Positions 10,503 to 20,604 are shown, numbered from the stretch's first letter. The stretch: 64,000 bases of DNA from Drosophila miranda (GCF_003369915.1 NC_046674.1:6386001-6450000), one strand, 5' to 3'. Numbers and translations: made by a program. Notes: generated from the letters alone by a model not told the origin.

Positions 10503-11786
10503 AATGGGGAAGTTGAAGAGTTCGAAGGTACTTTTTCTATAGACAAGGGCGGAAATTACCGAAAAATTGTGCCGAGCAGATGAGCAACAACAATAAACTT
10601 GGCCCGAAAATTAAGGCAAGTGGAGTTAAAAGTTAAGCCAACAAATGAAGATGAGGATGGAAATGGAAATGGGAGCGGGAGCGGGAGCGGGACCGGGAAC
10701 GGCAGCGGGATAAGATGGGAAGAGGATTGCGGTAGAGCTGGCTCGTGGGTCCGGACGTATGGCCTATACGCATACACTAGCACATGTGTGTGAGCATCCG
10801 CACACATAGACGGATGTGGACCCAACTTCAAGCGCAATTTTCCGCAACAACAAAAAGTTTAATTGAGGATAAACTTTGCTGCGTTTGCGCTGCTGTTGAA
10901 ATTCCCAGCCAGAAAGTACGGGGTGTGCGGAGGAGAGTAGAGCGAGAAATTGCGTGTATGTTTTTCTCTTATCTCTTTGGCTGTTTAAGTTTTCGCTTTC
11001 TACTTTGCATTACTTTCCCAATTTCCTTTTTTCCTGTCGTTTGCTGCTGTCGGAAAACTTGAAGTTGAAAATTCTGTTAAAAGGGAGCATAGAAATTATT
11101 TTAACATTTATTGGTCATTCAATGCGCTTCGCTTCCTTCATTGTTTGCCAAAGCCAAATGAATGGCCAATGCCGATGAAAAGGGAATGAAAAACGATTTG
11201 CCATAGGAGCATGAGCAGGAGCTGGAGCAGGTGACCCCCCATAACCTGGTGACCCACCACCACCCAAAACCATTTACCCACCGGTACACCGACTCATGTG
11301 CCATAATTCGTTCTAAGAAACGTAGACGGGGCCACTGTGCTGTGGGACAATGGAACACAAATGACCCGAATAAGACCCGACGACGCGACACAAACGATTG
11401 ACTCTACATGGTCCTTTCATAAGGGGGAGCACAGAGGTGGGGTTTCGACTTTAGAGCAAAGTGGAGGAAAGAATGATGAAAACTAAAAGTGCCTAGGTTC
11501 GCAGTTGAATGCTCTTCCTTCACTTCCATAGAGGATCCTGAGCAGCAGTCAACAGCTGTCTGGCAAATGATAATTCAATTTCAATTGAATGCTCTTCCAA
11601 ATAAGTAATCTATAAAACAGATTGAATAGAATTTAGATTTTTGCTGTTACTTTTACTTATGCTGTGGGATATATTTTCCTTTCAGGATACTCTCTCTCTC
11701 TCTCTCTCTGTCTCTCTGAAAACCAGCCCAATCTTGTGGCCTGAACAAACAATGGGAGCAATTTTTTTTCACCAATTTAAACGATT
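10503..11786. other. Intergenic, simple-sequence rich
   Basis: No supported gene. Contains a GGGAGC-type run near 10673-10705 and a CT microsatellite at 11691-11717. Several short open frames are compositional artefacts. Confidence 0.6.
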
Positions 11787-11840
11787 TTTATTATGGGCTA
11801 TCAGTCATTGAACACACATGGGACGGTTGGTTGGTTAATT

Positions 11841-12360
11841 CTACCACAGTGCGGGCGCTGCATAGTTCAGTGGTGCTGGTGCATAGGCCAAGGGAGCCGA
11901 GTATTTGGCAATGACAGGTGTACCATAGGGATGGGCGAAGGGAGCAGCGTAGGCAGCTCCAAAGGGAGCGGTATATTGAGCTGCAAAGTGTGCCGGCACT
12001 GGACCTGTCACAGTTCGGACAATGGGAGCCGGCAAAGGAGCAGCAGCCAGAGGTGCAGCAAAAGGAGCTGCAACAGTCCTAACGACTGGAACTGGTGCGG
12101 GAGCCACGGGGACTTGGGCAATCACTGGAGCCGTCGCAATGCCATTGAAGGTCCTGGCCACCACCTGACTGCTGGCTGCAGTCACAACGGGAGCAGGAGC
12201 AGCAAACAGGGGAGTGGCCAGTGGAGCATGGAGTAGTCCCGGCTTGGCGGCCACACAGGCAATCAGAGCGCAGATGACAACGGCCTGTATAAGATATAGA
12301 AATTCCATTAGTTAGTCATCAAAAACCTAACAAAAATGTGAATCTTACGTATTTGAACAT
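11841..12360 (-). CDS. Retinin-like secreted protein (gene a), two exons
   Basis: Exons 12349-12360 (ATG TTC AAA TAC) and 11841-12284, with a 64 bp GT-AG intron; the product is 151 residues. It starts MFKYAVVICALIACVAAKPG, a signal peptide with cleavage expected near AAK. The mature chain is almost entirely Ala, Pro and Val, with the family core PAPVVTAASSQVVARTFNG at about residues 35-55, then APF/APL repeats. This matches the retinin/825-Oak-like family of small insect proteins, thought to be secreted to cuticle or corneal surface. The first-exon MFKY arrangement is shared by all six genes of this cluster. AATAAA lies on the minus strand at 11787-11792. It is the longest and most divergent of the cluster. 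Confidence 0.85.
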
Positions 12361-12457
12361 TGTTGAGGGTACTTTGGTGTATTTCTCTGGGCTGGTTGGG
12401 TTTTGTAGGGTGGAGAGCGTAGCGCTGACTGATGACAAGTGGAGGCAGCCACTGGCA

Positions 12458-12465
12458 TATTTATA
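12458..12465 (-). promoter_or_regulatory. TATA box of retinin-like gene a
   Basis: TATAAATA on the minus strand, about 98 bp upstream of the ATG. A TCAGTC-like initiator lies about 30 bp downstream (near 12430). Confidence 0.7.
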
Positions 12466-13771
12466 CCAAAACGTGGGCGAGTCGGTGGCTACTTGAAATT
12501 CTGGTAGCAACGTGACCATTGGCCCATTATAAGTGTCGGCAAATATTAGTTGGTGGTTGGTGGTTCGTTGGTTTGATTAGGTCTTTGAGGGACAGCATAA
12601 AACCCGAAGGGCAGCCAAATATCGTACTTGGACTGTTGCAGTCAGTCAGTAAGTCTGGCTTATTTGTATTGGAAGAGCAGGGATTGTGCATTGTTGATTT
12701 CAGGGGGAATTTACCGCATTTACCTCATTTGGTTGATGACAGGCATATGAAGAAAAAAGTAGGTTAATCGGAAAGGAAAAATGCTGCTTCCCAGCTGTGT
12801 CTTCCTTTGGTTCGGCCTTCTATCTACTCGATATTTATTTTCTGCCATCTCTAAAATGTAACAAAATAGTGATAACAATAATTCAAGTGAAAATATCTCA
12901 CCCATGGACCCTTTGTCTTTGGCCCGAGGCGAACATAGAGGGAGAAAGAGAGAGAGGAACCTGTTGGCAGTCCCATGGAACCTGGCCAATTAAGCACTTT
13001 GAGCACGTCCCTGGCCACAAACGTTGGTCAGCAGAAAGTACACACACATGAATGACTCTTGGACGGAATTCGACTCTATAGCTGGAAACATTACAATATT
13101 ATTTATTTGCACAATTTGGGTCAAGGTTGGATGCGGTTTTAAGGTAGTTGACTGACCTTTTGGGGTTTGTTTAGAAAACGTTACAACAAATAGCTTAATT
13201 TATACAGAAAGTAAATAAAAGAAAAGAAAGAAGGTACTTATTCGGGAAACAGCAATCAGATGGCAACATTATGAATAAAAATGGTAAAACGCTGCTCTTC
13301 TTTTTCATTTGAAATTTAAATTTGTTTCATATTTCATTAAATCAAATCATGATTAATCGAGAATGATGCTAAAAATCACTTTTTTTAATGTCGGCATTAC
13401 CATTCTGCCGTTACGTTACAATTGTAGGATAAAATGTAAAAAAACATAATGAAAAAATCAAATTTTGAAAGGGTTTTATTTATGTTTGCATGGTAATTAA
13501 ATAACTCAATATTCAGCAAAAAAAAAAGGACCACAATCGAATGTACGGGCTTAAAGATATAAGCCAAATAAATGAGCTGACGCTACGTTACCAAATTGCA
13601 AAGCTCTGCGAAGTGGGTCGGACATAATATTTTTGTACTAATATATAAAATATTAATGCTCATTTTCCAAGCTATTATATGGAAAAACCTACTGGCGTTA
13701 AGTTCGAAAATTCCTGGGTAATAAAGGTACACAAATATACCGCTAGAATTTTTTGATATAGTTCAATATGT
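12466..13771. other. Intergenic, AT-rich
   Basis: No gene recognised. 13080-13780 is notably AT-rich and unlike the flanking GC-richer gene DNA. Confidence 0.5.
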
Positions 13772-13774
13772 TAG

Positions 13775-14048
13775 AGAGATTTTGTGGAGGAACTTTTATC
13801 AAGAATCATCTTTATTATAAGAGATAACATGGCTGAACATTTCCCTGACTTGGCTTCACCTTTAACTGTAAATTATTTACATTGTCTATTTGTTACACTT
13901 CATAAACGCGTAGATATGCACAGATATAGCCACGCAACTAAAAAAGCGCACTTATTACAGCTAGCCGTAGAGGCGTGCGCTCTGAATGCTAATTTCCTGC
14001 GGGCCCTTCGTCACGTTCGCTTGACGATTTGCTATAAAAATAAATCGA
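13775..14048 (+). other. Uncharacterised open frame upstream of gene b
   Basis: After a TAG at 13772 the frame is open for about 90 codons up to the promoter of gene b. It has natural-looking composition (DNMAEHFPDLASPLTVNYLH..., LLQLAVEACALNANFLRALR). The first in-frame ATG is at 13829. It then runs on, in frame by chance, into exon 2 of gene b. There is no homologue I can name. It could be the end of a decayed gene or element in the AT-rich segment. The overlap with the TATA box at 14033 argues against it being an intact gene. Confidence 0.25.
14033..14040 (+). promoter_or_regulatory. TATA box of retinin-like gene b
   Basis: TATAAAAA 85 bp before the ATG, with an initiator-like gcatcaaac about 30 bp downstream. 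Confidence 0.7.
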
Positions 14049-14117
14049 ATACGATGGCCGGGCATCAAACACATTTTCGCTCCTCAAGCAACCACAAACG
14101 CAAGCCGAAGAATTACT

Positions 14118-14518
14118 ATGTTCAAATACGTAAGTGGTGTAGAGCATTCTCCTGGACATTAGAACATCATCTTATTCCGTCTTACAAGGTGGCAGTCGTT
14201 TTTGCTCTGGTCGCCTGCGTTGCCGGCAAGCCAGGAGTGCTCCTCCCGGCTCCACTGTCCGCTGTGCCCGCCCCACTGTTTGCTGCGCCTGCTCCCGTTG
14301 TAACCGCCACCAGCAGCCAGGTGGTGGCCAGGAACTTCAATGGCATTGCTGCGGCTTCCGTGATTGCCCCTCTGCCGGTTGCAGCTCCAGTTCCGATTGC
14401 CACTCGCCTCATCTCGCCCATTGGGGCTCCTCTGATTTCCAAGTATGCTGCCACTGCTCCATTGCCCTACACAACACCCTTGGGCTACGCCGCTGCCCCT
14501 CAACCAATTTTTTTTTAA
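14118..14518 (+). CDS. Retinin-like secreted protein (gene b), two exons
   Basis: Exons 14118-14129 (ATG TTC AAA TAC) and 14189-14518, with a 59 bp GT-AG intron; 113 residues. The signal peptide MFKYVAVVFALVACVAGKPG is followed by AP-rich sequence with the family core PAPVVTATSSQVVARNFNG, and it ends PQPIFF. The intron happens to lack a stop in one frame, so a longer unspliced frame exists; the conserved MFKY exon and splice sites across the cluster support the short model. AATAAA at 14558-14563. Probably secreted to cuticle or a similar extracellular coat, by family knowledge. Confidence 0.85.
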
Positions 14519-15189
14519 GGCGTTCCTCTGTGATAATTTAGTAAAAAATTTTTTTTAAATAAATATAAAAATCTATAAGAAACAAAACTGACTTGAATTC
14601 ATCTTGCGCGAACTGCGCTGGCGACGTGGAGTCGTCAGAGTATCCCTCGACCTAATAATAATTCCCAGCAAAAGAGGAAAGGCCCACCCCCACCTTCATC
14701 CAACTGCTGATTTCTAGACAAATTTCGCCAGTGAAGATCATTTTACACGGCGTGACTGTCACATTTTGGAGTTAAAAAGCTCATGACCACGGGCGAATGA
14801 AGAAGTTTTCTCGCTTCCTTTTGGCATGCAATGGGTCAGAGACCAGAAAATGAATTATCTTATCCTATTTCCAAGGTCACAGGTCACCCTTCGACCTTGA
14901 CATTATTGCAAGTTGTGTACAAAGCTGACCAAATAAAATTACACCAAAAAACAAATCAATTTCGGACAATTGAATGTAACGAACAATGGACACCAGCTGC
15001 TGACCATGCTGAGAATAATTTTTATGTCATTTACGTGACATGCATTAGATATTCTTCGAGAGAGAGAGCATTTTGTAGGGCCTTTGTTTAAATACTACCG
15101 TTAAATCCAATTAGTAGAGACTGAAGTCCTTCCCAAAAAGTAGCAAAGTCGAAGTTTCTTAAATTCTGATTTCGTTTATTGAAAGGTTC

Positions 15190-15613
15190 TTAAAAAAGGA
15201 CCGGTGCGTTATAGGTCAGAGGAGCTGAGTAACTCAGCGGACTAGCCAGAGTCGCTGAGTACGCAAGGGGTGCTGAGTGGTAGGCCAATGGAGCGGCTAG
15301 AGGGGCAGCGGCATACTTGGCGAGCACTGGAGCAGCCAAAGGAGCGGCGACTGGAGCGATCACGGGAGCAGCAGCAATTCCATTGTAGTTCCTGGCAAAC
15401 ACCTGGCTACTGGTGGCGGTGACAACAGGAGCAGGAGCAGCTACGATTGCGGCAGGCGCAGTGTACGCCAGAGGAGCACTCAGGAAGCCGGGCTTGGCAG
15501 AGGCGCAGGCCAGGATGGCGAGGATGACGGCAGCCTGTATGTGGAAGAGAAAGACGTTGCTCAATGTCGGCTCATCCAGCATTCTTTCAAGAAAAGCTTA
15601 CGTATTTGAACAT
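15190..15613 (-). CDS. Retinin-like secreted protein (gene c), 825-Oak type
   Basis: Exons 15602-15613 (MFKY) and 15190-15534, with a 67 bp intron; 118 residues. The signal peptide MFKYAAVILAILACASAKPG precedes an Ala/Pro/Tyr/Leu-rich chain with the family core PVVTATSSQVFARNYNG, then AAPLAAPV and LAYHSAPLAYS repeats, ending NAPVLF. This resembles D. melanogaster 825-Oak/CG32213/CG32214-type proteins. It is transcribed divergently from gene d, and the two are almost identical through the first 80 residues. AATAAA on the minus strand at 15175-15180. Likely an extracellular structural protein; tissue not determinable from sequence. Confidence 0.85.
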
Positions 15614-15674
15614 CTTGGTCTTGCTTCTTCGAGGGATGATTGCGTTTGATACTGTCACTGCCGTTAGCTCTGCT

Positions 15675-15682
15675 TATTTATA
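15675..15682 (-). promoter_or_regulatory. TATA box of gene c
   Basis: TATAAATA on the minus strand, about 62 bp upstream of the ATG. Confidence 0.75.
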
Positions 15683-15895
15683 CCCAAAGTCTGTCTGCAG
15701 CTTTGACTTATGTCCACAACGAGTACGACTACGCTTATGTGGTTCATTTAAATGCCACGCCTGGCCCGCTTCACTTGAACTCTGTGGTGTTTATGGTGTT
15801 TCCAGCTCTTGAATGTACAGCGCGTCGGATTGGCCACTAAATGCGAGGTCGAAGTCGGAGTTTGAGTCTGGCGGAGTCCCGTCTTGTTTCCATGG

Positions 15896-15903
15896 TATAA
15901 ATA
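15896..15903 (+). promoter_or_regulatory. TATA box of gene d
   Basis: TATAAATA 71 bp before the last base upstream of the ATG; an initiator-like catcagac follows about 25-30 bp downstream. Confidence 0.75.
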
Positions 15904-15973
15904 CCGCCCGGGATGGTGTTAAGCGACATCAGACAAGTTCAAGTTCCCGAGCTGCTTACAACCACCCAACGAA

Positions 15974-16411
15974 ATGTTCAAATTCGTAAGTATGCAATTT
16001 GAAAGACTAAGAGTCCGTTACCTAATCGATTTCCATCCGCAGGCTGCTGTCATCCTCGCCATCCTGGCCTGTGCCTCTGCCAAGCCCGGCTTCCTGAGTG
16101 CTCCTCTGGCGTACACTGCGCCTGCCGCAATCGTAGCTGCTCCTGCTCCTGTTGTCACCGCCACCAGTAGCCAGGTGTTTGCCAGGAACTACAATGGAAT
16201 CGCTGCTGCTCCCGTGATCGCTCCAGTTGCTGCTCCTTTCGCTGCTCCAGTGATCGCCAAGTATGCCGCTGCCCCTCTGGCCACTCCTTTGGCCTACCAC
16301 TCGGCTCCCCTAGCCTACTCATCGTCTCTGGCCAGTCCTCTGGGTTACTCAGCCCCTCTGACCTATAATACCTACAGTGCCTTTCCTGCCCCCGCACCGG
16401 TCCTTTTTTAA
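15974..16411 (+). CDS. Retinin-like secreted protein (gene d), 825-Oak type
   Basis: Exons 15974-15985 (ATG TTC AAA TTC) and 16043-16411, with a 57 bp intron; 126 residues. MFKFAAVILAILACASAKPG is the signal peptide. The core PVVTATSSQVFARNYNG and the AAPVIAKYAAAPL repeats match gene c closely, and the tail is extended (YNTYSAFPAPAPVLF). Divergent partner of gene c inside the palindrome. AATAAA at 16421-16426. Family role as for gene c. Confidence 0.87.
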   Translation: MFKFVSMQFERLRVRYLIDFHPQAAVILAILACASAKPGFLSAPLAYTAPAAIVAAPAPVVTATSSQVFARNYNGIAAAPVIAPVAAPFAAPVIAKYAAAPLATPLAYHSAPLAYSSSLASPLGYSAPLTYNTYSAFPAPAPVLF

Positions 16412-17068
16412 GAACCTTTCAATAAACGAAATCAGAATTTAAGAAACTTCGACTTTGCTATTTTTTGGGAAGGACTTCAGTCTTTACTAATTGGATTTAA
16501 CGGTAGCACTTAAACAAAGGCCCTAAAACCGCTCTCCAGCTCGAATTTTATCTAATGCAAGTCACGTAAATGACATACAAATTATTTTCAGCATAGACCG
16601 CAGCTGGTGTCCATTGTTCGTTAGATTCAATTGTACGAAATTGATTTGTTTTTTGGTGTAATTTTATTTGGTCAGCTTTCGGTAAGCTGCTACAATAATG
16701 TCAAGGTCGAAGGGTTACCTGTGACCTAAGAAATAAGATCAGAAAATTCATTTTTTAGGTTTTGATATTCAGTTCGATTAATGCCGTTGAGGACTTTGAT
16801 AGCCATCAAGCAGCGAAGAGCCTAATTGTTCGCCCACTGGCAGCAAACTGGCCAGCCCCAAACCTCGGTGATGCAGTCCCCTTCAATCAACGACTGCTCC
16901 TCCTTTTCGAAATTTTCTTTGTTCAGGTACACATCTCTAAGTGCTCATTCGTAAGGACCATTCCTTGCCTCAATTTCGGATTTTTCTTATCCCTTGTACC
17001 TAAGTGTTTCTTACCTTTAGTTTCTTAAGGAGATTTGAAATATAATTTTCTTTTTAAATACCGGTTTT

Positions 17069-17569
17069 TTATTTTTGGTGGCATATAATGTTGTCGGTCT
17101 GTAGTCCTACCAATTTCAGCCGTCGAGCCATCGATTTTACCAAGCTTTGGAGGACGGTTAGATCAACGTGTACCCATTCATGGACAGTTGCCTTTTGTAA
17201 ACGCTGTAAGGGCTCGAATTGTACTCCAAAGGGATTTGGATTCAAATGGGACTTAAATCCCGACTTATTGCAGGTCACTGAATAAAAGGGTATTTTCGAA
17301 CCAAAAGCGTCATCGTATATACTATATAGCATACTATATAAGATCATATATCTCCGCTGATAATACTCATCGTCGAATTTGTGCATCTTATCCTTTACAT
17401 ACATTTTTCTCATTGTCATAATTGCTATTGGTGCTAATAAAAATTCAATTAAAGCCTCGCACTCCGCTTGAATTGACAAAATATCCCCCTGGTTAATTAT
17501 TTTGTGGAAGTCATCTATTTTTCGTCGCTGCCGACAGTGCAGTTGAAATCGGTGTCTATGGACCCTTGT
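17069..17569 (-). CDS. Uncharacterised open frame between retinin-like pairs, start unclear
   Basis: The minus frame is open from after a TGA at 17570-17572 to a stop at 17069, 166 codons. Composition is protein-like: KIDDFHKIINQGDILSIQAE, ALIEFLLAPIAIMTMRKM, then an acidic/aromatic stretch DDEYYQRRYMILYSMLYSIY and a C-terminal ARRLKLVGLQTDNIICHQK. There is no convincing ATG at the left end, so it could be an internal or last exon (a cggcag acceptor-like site sits near 17535) or a degraded gene. I do not recognise the family. Other short frames on the plus strand overlap it. The remaining 16753-17931 interval has no other gene. Confidence 0.3.
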   Translation of the reverse strand, partial: TRVHRHRFQLHCRQRRKIDDFHKIINQGDILSIQAECEALIEFLLAPIAIMTMRKMYVKDKMHKFDDEYYQRRYMILYSMLYSIYDDAFGSKIPFYSVTCNKSGFKSHLNPNPFGVQFEPLQRLQKATVHEWVHVDLTVLQSLVKSMARRLKLVGLQTDNIICHQK

Positions 17570-17931
17570 TCAATATGTCACTACGAACAGGCATGGAGCT
17601 TTAGAAAGTTCATTGGACTTTAAAAACCATTTGCGGCCCTGCGACCTTGGCCCAATTAAACGTTCGTGCAAAAAACAACCTGACAAACGAAACTCTTTGG
17701 GCACTCTTGAACGTCACGCATCCAGCGGCGACCACCAGTGACTAATAACTCGTCCGCTGGCTACGTGAGCTGCATACACACGGGGAAAACGGAGTGCCGT
17801 GCATATGGACAGTGGCTGCCGTCTTGTTTGCGATTCACCCTAGACAGCTGATGATTCACTTAAGAATGTCCCCGCCATGTGAAAAGCTGGTAATTATGGA
17901 TTCAACGATTTGTATTGTTTATTCTAGATTC

Positions 17932-18421
17932 TTACAACAGAACCGGTTCGGGGGCAGAAAAAGCGTTATAGGTGTAATGGACCAAAGGGGATGAGTAACC
18001 CAGAGGACTAGCCAGAGGCGCTGAGTACGCAAGGGGAGCTGAGTGGTAGGCCAAAGGAGCGGCTAGAGGGGCAGCGGCATACTTGGCGAGCACTGGAGCG
18101 GCCAGAGGAGCAGCGGCATACTTGGCGAGCACTGGAGCAGCCAAAGGAGCAGCAACTGGAGCGATCACGGGAGCAGCAGCGATTCCATTGTAGTTCCTGG
18201 CAAACACCTGGCTACTGGTGGCGGTGACAACAGGAGCTGGTGCAGCAACGACAGCGGCAGGAAAGGCGTTGTAGGCCAGAGGAGCACCAAGGAAGCCGGG
18301 CTTGGCAGAGGCGCAGGCCAGGATGGCGAGGATGACGGCAGCCTGTATGTGGAAGAGAAAGACGTTGCTCAATGTCGGCTCATCCCGCATTCTTTCAAGA
18401 AAAGCTTACGTATTTGAACAT
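17932..18421 (-). CDS. Retinin-like secreted protein (gene e), 825-Oak type
   Basis: Exons 18410-18421 (MFKY) and 17932-18342, with a 67 bp intron; 140 residues. The signal peptide is identical to that of gene c. It differs from gene c by an exact-looking 39-bp tandem duplication (APVLAKYAAAPLA twice, around 18066-18143), an altered N-terminal mature region (NAFPAAVVAAP) and a longer tail ending PEPVLL. AATAAA on the minus strand at 17918-17923. It is divergent from gene f and shares the duplicated promoter cassette with it. Confidence 0.85.
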
Positions 18422-18482
18422 CTTGGTCTTGCTTCTTCGAGGGATGATTGCGTTTGATACTGTCACTGCCGTTAGCTCTGCT

Positions 18483-18490
18483 TATTTATA
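18483..18490 (-). promoter_or_regulatory. TATA box of gene e
   Basis: TATAAATA on the minus strand, same context as the gene c TATA. Confidence 0.75.
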
Positions 18491-18712
18491 CCCAAAGTCT
18501 GTCTGCAGCTTTGACTTATGTCCACAACGAGTACGAGTACGCTTATGTGGTTCATTTAAATGCCACGCCTGGCCCGCTTCACTTGCACTTTGTGGTGTTT
18601 ATGGTGTTTATGGTGTTTCCCCCTCTTGAATGTACAGCGCGTCGGATTGGCCACTAAATGCGAGGTCGAAGTCGGAGTTTGAGTCTGGCGGAGTCCCGTC
18701 TTGTTTCCATGG

Positions 18713-18720
18713 TATAAATA
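18713..18720 (+). promoter_or_regulatory. TATA box of gene f
   Basis: TATAAATA in the same gtttccatgg context as gene d. Confidence 0.75.
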
Positions 18721-18790
18721 CCGCCTGGGATGGTGCTAAGCGACATCAGACAAGTTCAAGTTCCCGAACTGCTCACAACAACCCAACAAA

Positions 18791-19156
18791 ATGTTTAAAT
18801 TCGTGAGTATGCAATTTGAAAGACTAAGAATCCGTTATCTAATCGATTTCTATCCGCAGGCTGCTGTAATCCTCGCCATCCTGGCCTGTGCCTCTGCCAA
18901 GCCCGGCTTTCTGAGTGCTCCTCTGGCGTACACTGCGCCTGCCGCCATCGTAGCTGCTCCTGCTCCTGTTGTCACCGCCACCAGTAGCCAGGTGTTTGCA
19001 AGGAACTACAATGGAATCGCTGCTGCTCCCGTGATCGCTCCAGTTGCTGCTCCTTTGGCTGCTCCAGTGTTCGCCAAGTATGCCGCTGCCCCTCTGGCCA
19101 ATCCTTTGGCCTACCGCTCGGTTCCCCTGGCTTACTCCGCGCCTCTCTTCCTGTAA
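18791..19156 (+). CDS. Retinin-like secreted protein (gene f), short 825-Oak type
   Basis: Exons 18791-18802 (ATG TTT AAA TTC) and 18860-19156, with a 57 bp intron starting gtgagt; 102 residues. Signal peptide and core are identical to gene d through PVIAPVAAPLAAPV. The C-terminal part is shorter (YRSVPLAYSAPLFL), so it is the shortest member of the cluster. AATAAA at 19176-19181. Divergent partner of gene e. Confidence 0.85.
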   Translation: MFKFVSMQFERLRIRYLIDFYPQAAVILAILACASAKPGFLSAPLAYTAPAAIVAAPAPVVTATSSQVFARNYNGIAAAPVIAPVAAPLAAPVFAKYAAAPLANPLAYRSVPLAYSAPLFL

Positions 19157-20427
19157 AACTGCACATTACGCCTTGAATAAACGTCTCTCGGTAACTGATT
19201 AGCGCCTGAACTGCCAACGCTTCTTGTTTCCTCTTTTCTCCGCCCCACACACACATGTACGTGATCCCGTTCTGGTTATTTGTTAGCTTCCGCTTATCTG
19301 AAATGCTTTCAGGGCGTATTTCATGCATAGATGCACAATTTAAATGGCCATTTTGGGTTCGCGCGCACAGATAAAAGGGTGAGCTGCTTACCAGCAGCTG
19401 CCAAATGCCAAAGAGGAGCCGAAGCAATCCCTGGCATATGTTATCGCCTTCGACAGGCACATTCTCGTATGCCACTGTGGGCGATGGGATTTTCTTGGTG
19501 GCAGGTTTTTCTCGCACTTGGATCGCCTTTAATTTGATAGGTCGCAAGTTTTCGCGGGGCTTGTGATTACAGAAACCGAAAATTACAAATAAGAAGACAG
19601 AAGTCGCTGCATAATTAGTTTACCTCGACAAAAATAACAAAAACTGAATAAAAAAAAGTACCTTAAGGGACAAAGCGACGTCCAAATAATTAAAACTTTA
19701 CTCTTGCCCAGCGTCCACTCCCAATTTTTTTGTTGGCAGGTTTTTTTCCCATTTTGTAGTTGCTGTTAATGGCCAAAACAAGCAACACAACGAGGCACAC
19801 AACGAGTCCATGGAAAGTGGGAGCGAGTGGGTACTCGTACAGTACAGCGAAATTCTCCCAGCACTACAAGAATTGTGCATTAAAAAATCGCGCGCTTGTT
19901 GGGACAGAACCAAAAAAGCCGACAAGAAACGCAAATGAAGTTCCTCCGGCCAAACAGCAACCAGATTCAGGTTCAGATTCAGATTCGGAGCCTGCCTAGT
20001 TACGAAACTTTATGAGTGGCTTATACTCGAACTCGTTCCTCTCTTTTTGTGTGTGTTGTGTTTGCCTGTTGGTAGATGTTTTCTGCTGGCTGTTAATTTT
20101 GTTTGTCGACAAGGCACGAAATGGCTGAATAATAGCCAGGCGACATTTCGCTTACTGTTTGACTTGCCTGCAACACGGAACCTGATGCAGATGCCACCAT
20201 CGGGTACAAAACCCAAGTGCACAGTCGTATAAGCATTGCTAAGATTATTTTCTTGTCTGTAACTTAATTTGATTATGCGAAAGGCGTCCAAAGGCTGACA
20301 CTGTGCTGGAGAAATGGATTGGGGAGACCACGCAATGACAATGCTACAATGTTGGAAAAACAGGTCATAATTCAAATGTTGAATTTACCTTAAGTTATGG
20401 CTGCTCTTCCCCTCACGAAGAATATGA

Positions 20428-20604
20428 TCAAGCAGTGCGCTGCTGAAAACTGAAGGGTTGGTTCATTTTCCCTTCTAAAGCAGTTTAGCCACCAAACCTG
20501 AAGGTTTGGTTCAAGCAGTGGGCTGCTGAAACCTGAAGGTCTGGTTTGTTTTCACTTAAAATTATTCTTAAAGCAGTTTATTGACTCAACATGAAGCTTT
20601 GTTC
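20428..20604. repeat. Imperfect ~83-bp tandem repeat, two units
   Basis: tcaagcagtgcgctgctgaa at 20428 recurs as tcaagcagtgggctgctgaa at 20511. Each is followed by a ctgaagg-ttggtt motif and a later aaagcagttta. Units are diverged. Confidence 0.6.

Larger units (their letters stand above)
15614..15973. promoter_or_regulatory. Bidirectional promoter between genes c and d
   Basis: 360 bp between the two start codons with a TATA box for each direction (15675-15682 minus, 15896-15903 plus). Almost the same sequence recurs at 18422-18790 between genes e and f, so promoter and gene pair were duplicated as a cassette. Shared control of each pair is inferred. Confidence 0.75.
14848..16752. repeat. 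1.9 kb palindrome containing the c/d gene pair
   Basis: 14848-15613 is the reverse complement of 15974-16752 with moderate divergence. This covers the whole of genes c and d plus about 340 bp of 3' flank on each side (for example gtcacgtaaatgacat / atgtcatttacgtgac and the ggtcgaagg...gacc stretch). The 360 bp centre (15614-15973) is the shared promoter. Flanks 14519-15189 and 16412-16760 contain no other gene. Confidence 0.85.
18422..18790. promoter_or_regulatory. Bidirectional promoter between genes e and f
   Basis: Near-identical to 15614-15973, with a 9-bp tandem insertion (tttatggtg unit) near 18597-18614 and few substitutions. TATA boxes at 18483-18490 (minus) and 18713-18720 (plus). 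Confidence 0.75.

Noticed and set aside
11793-12236. Gly/Ser/Cys-rich plus-strand frame
   Set aside because: Exact antisense of retinin-like gene a; the minus frame has the signal peptide, splice sites, TATA and polyA signal.
13784-14518. 244-codon continuous frame through gene b
   Set aside because: Starts at GTG, crosses the TATA box, 5' UTR and intron of gene b; the MFKY micro-exon model is shared by six genes.
16022-16397. Minus-strand frames opposite gene d
   Set aside because: Antisense shadows of an Ala/Pro-rich gene.
18972-19547. 191-codon minus-strand frame
   Set aside because: Overlaps gene f antisense and continues into noncoding flank; no family features.
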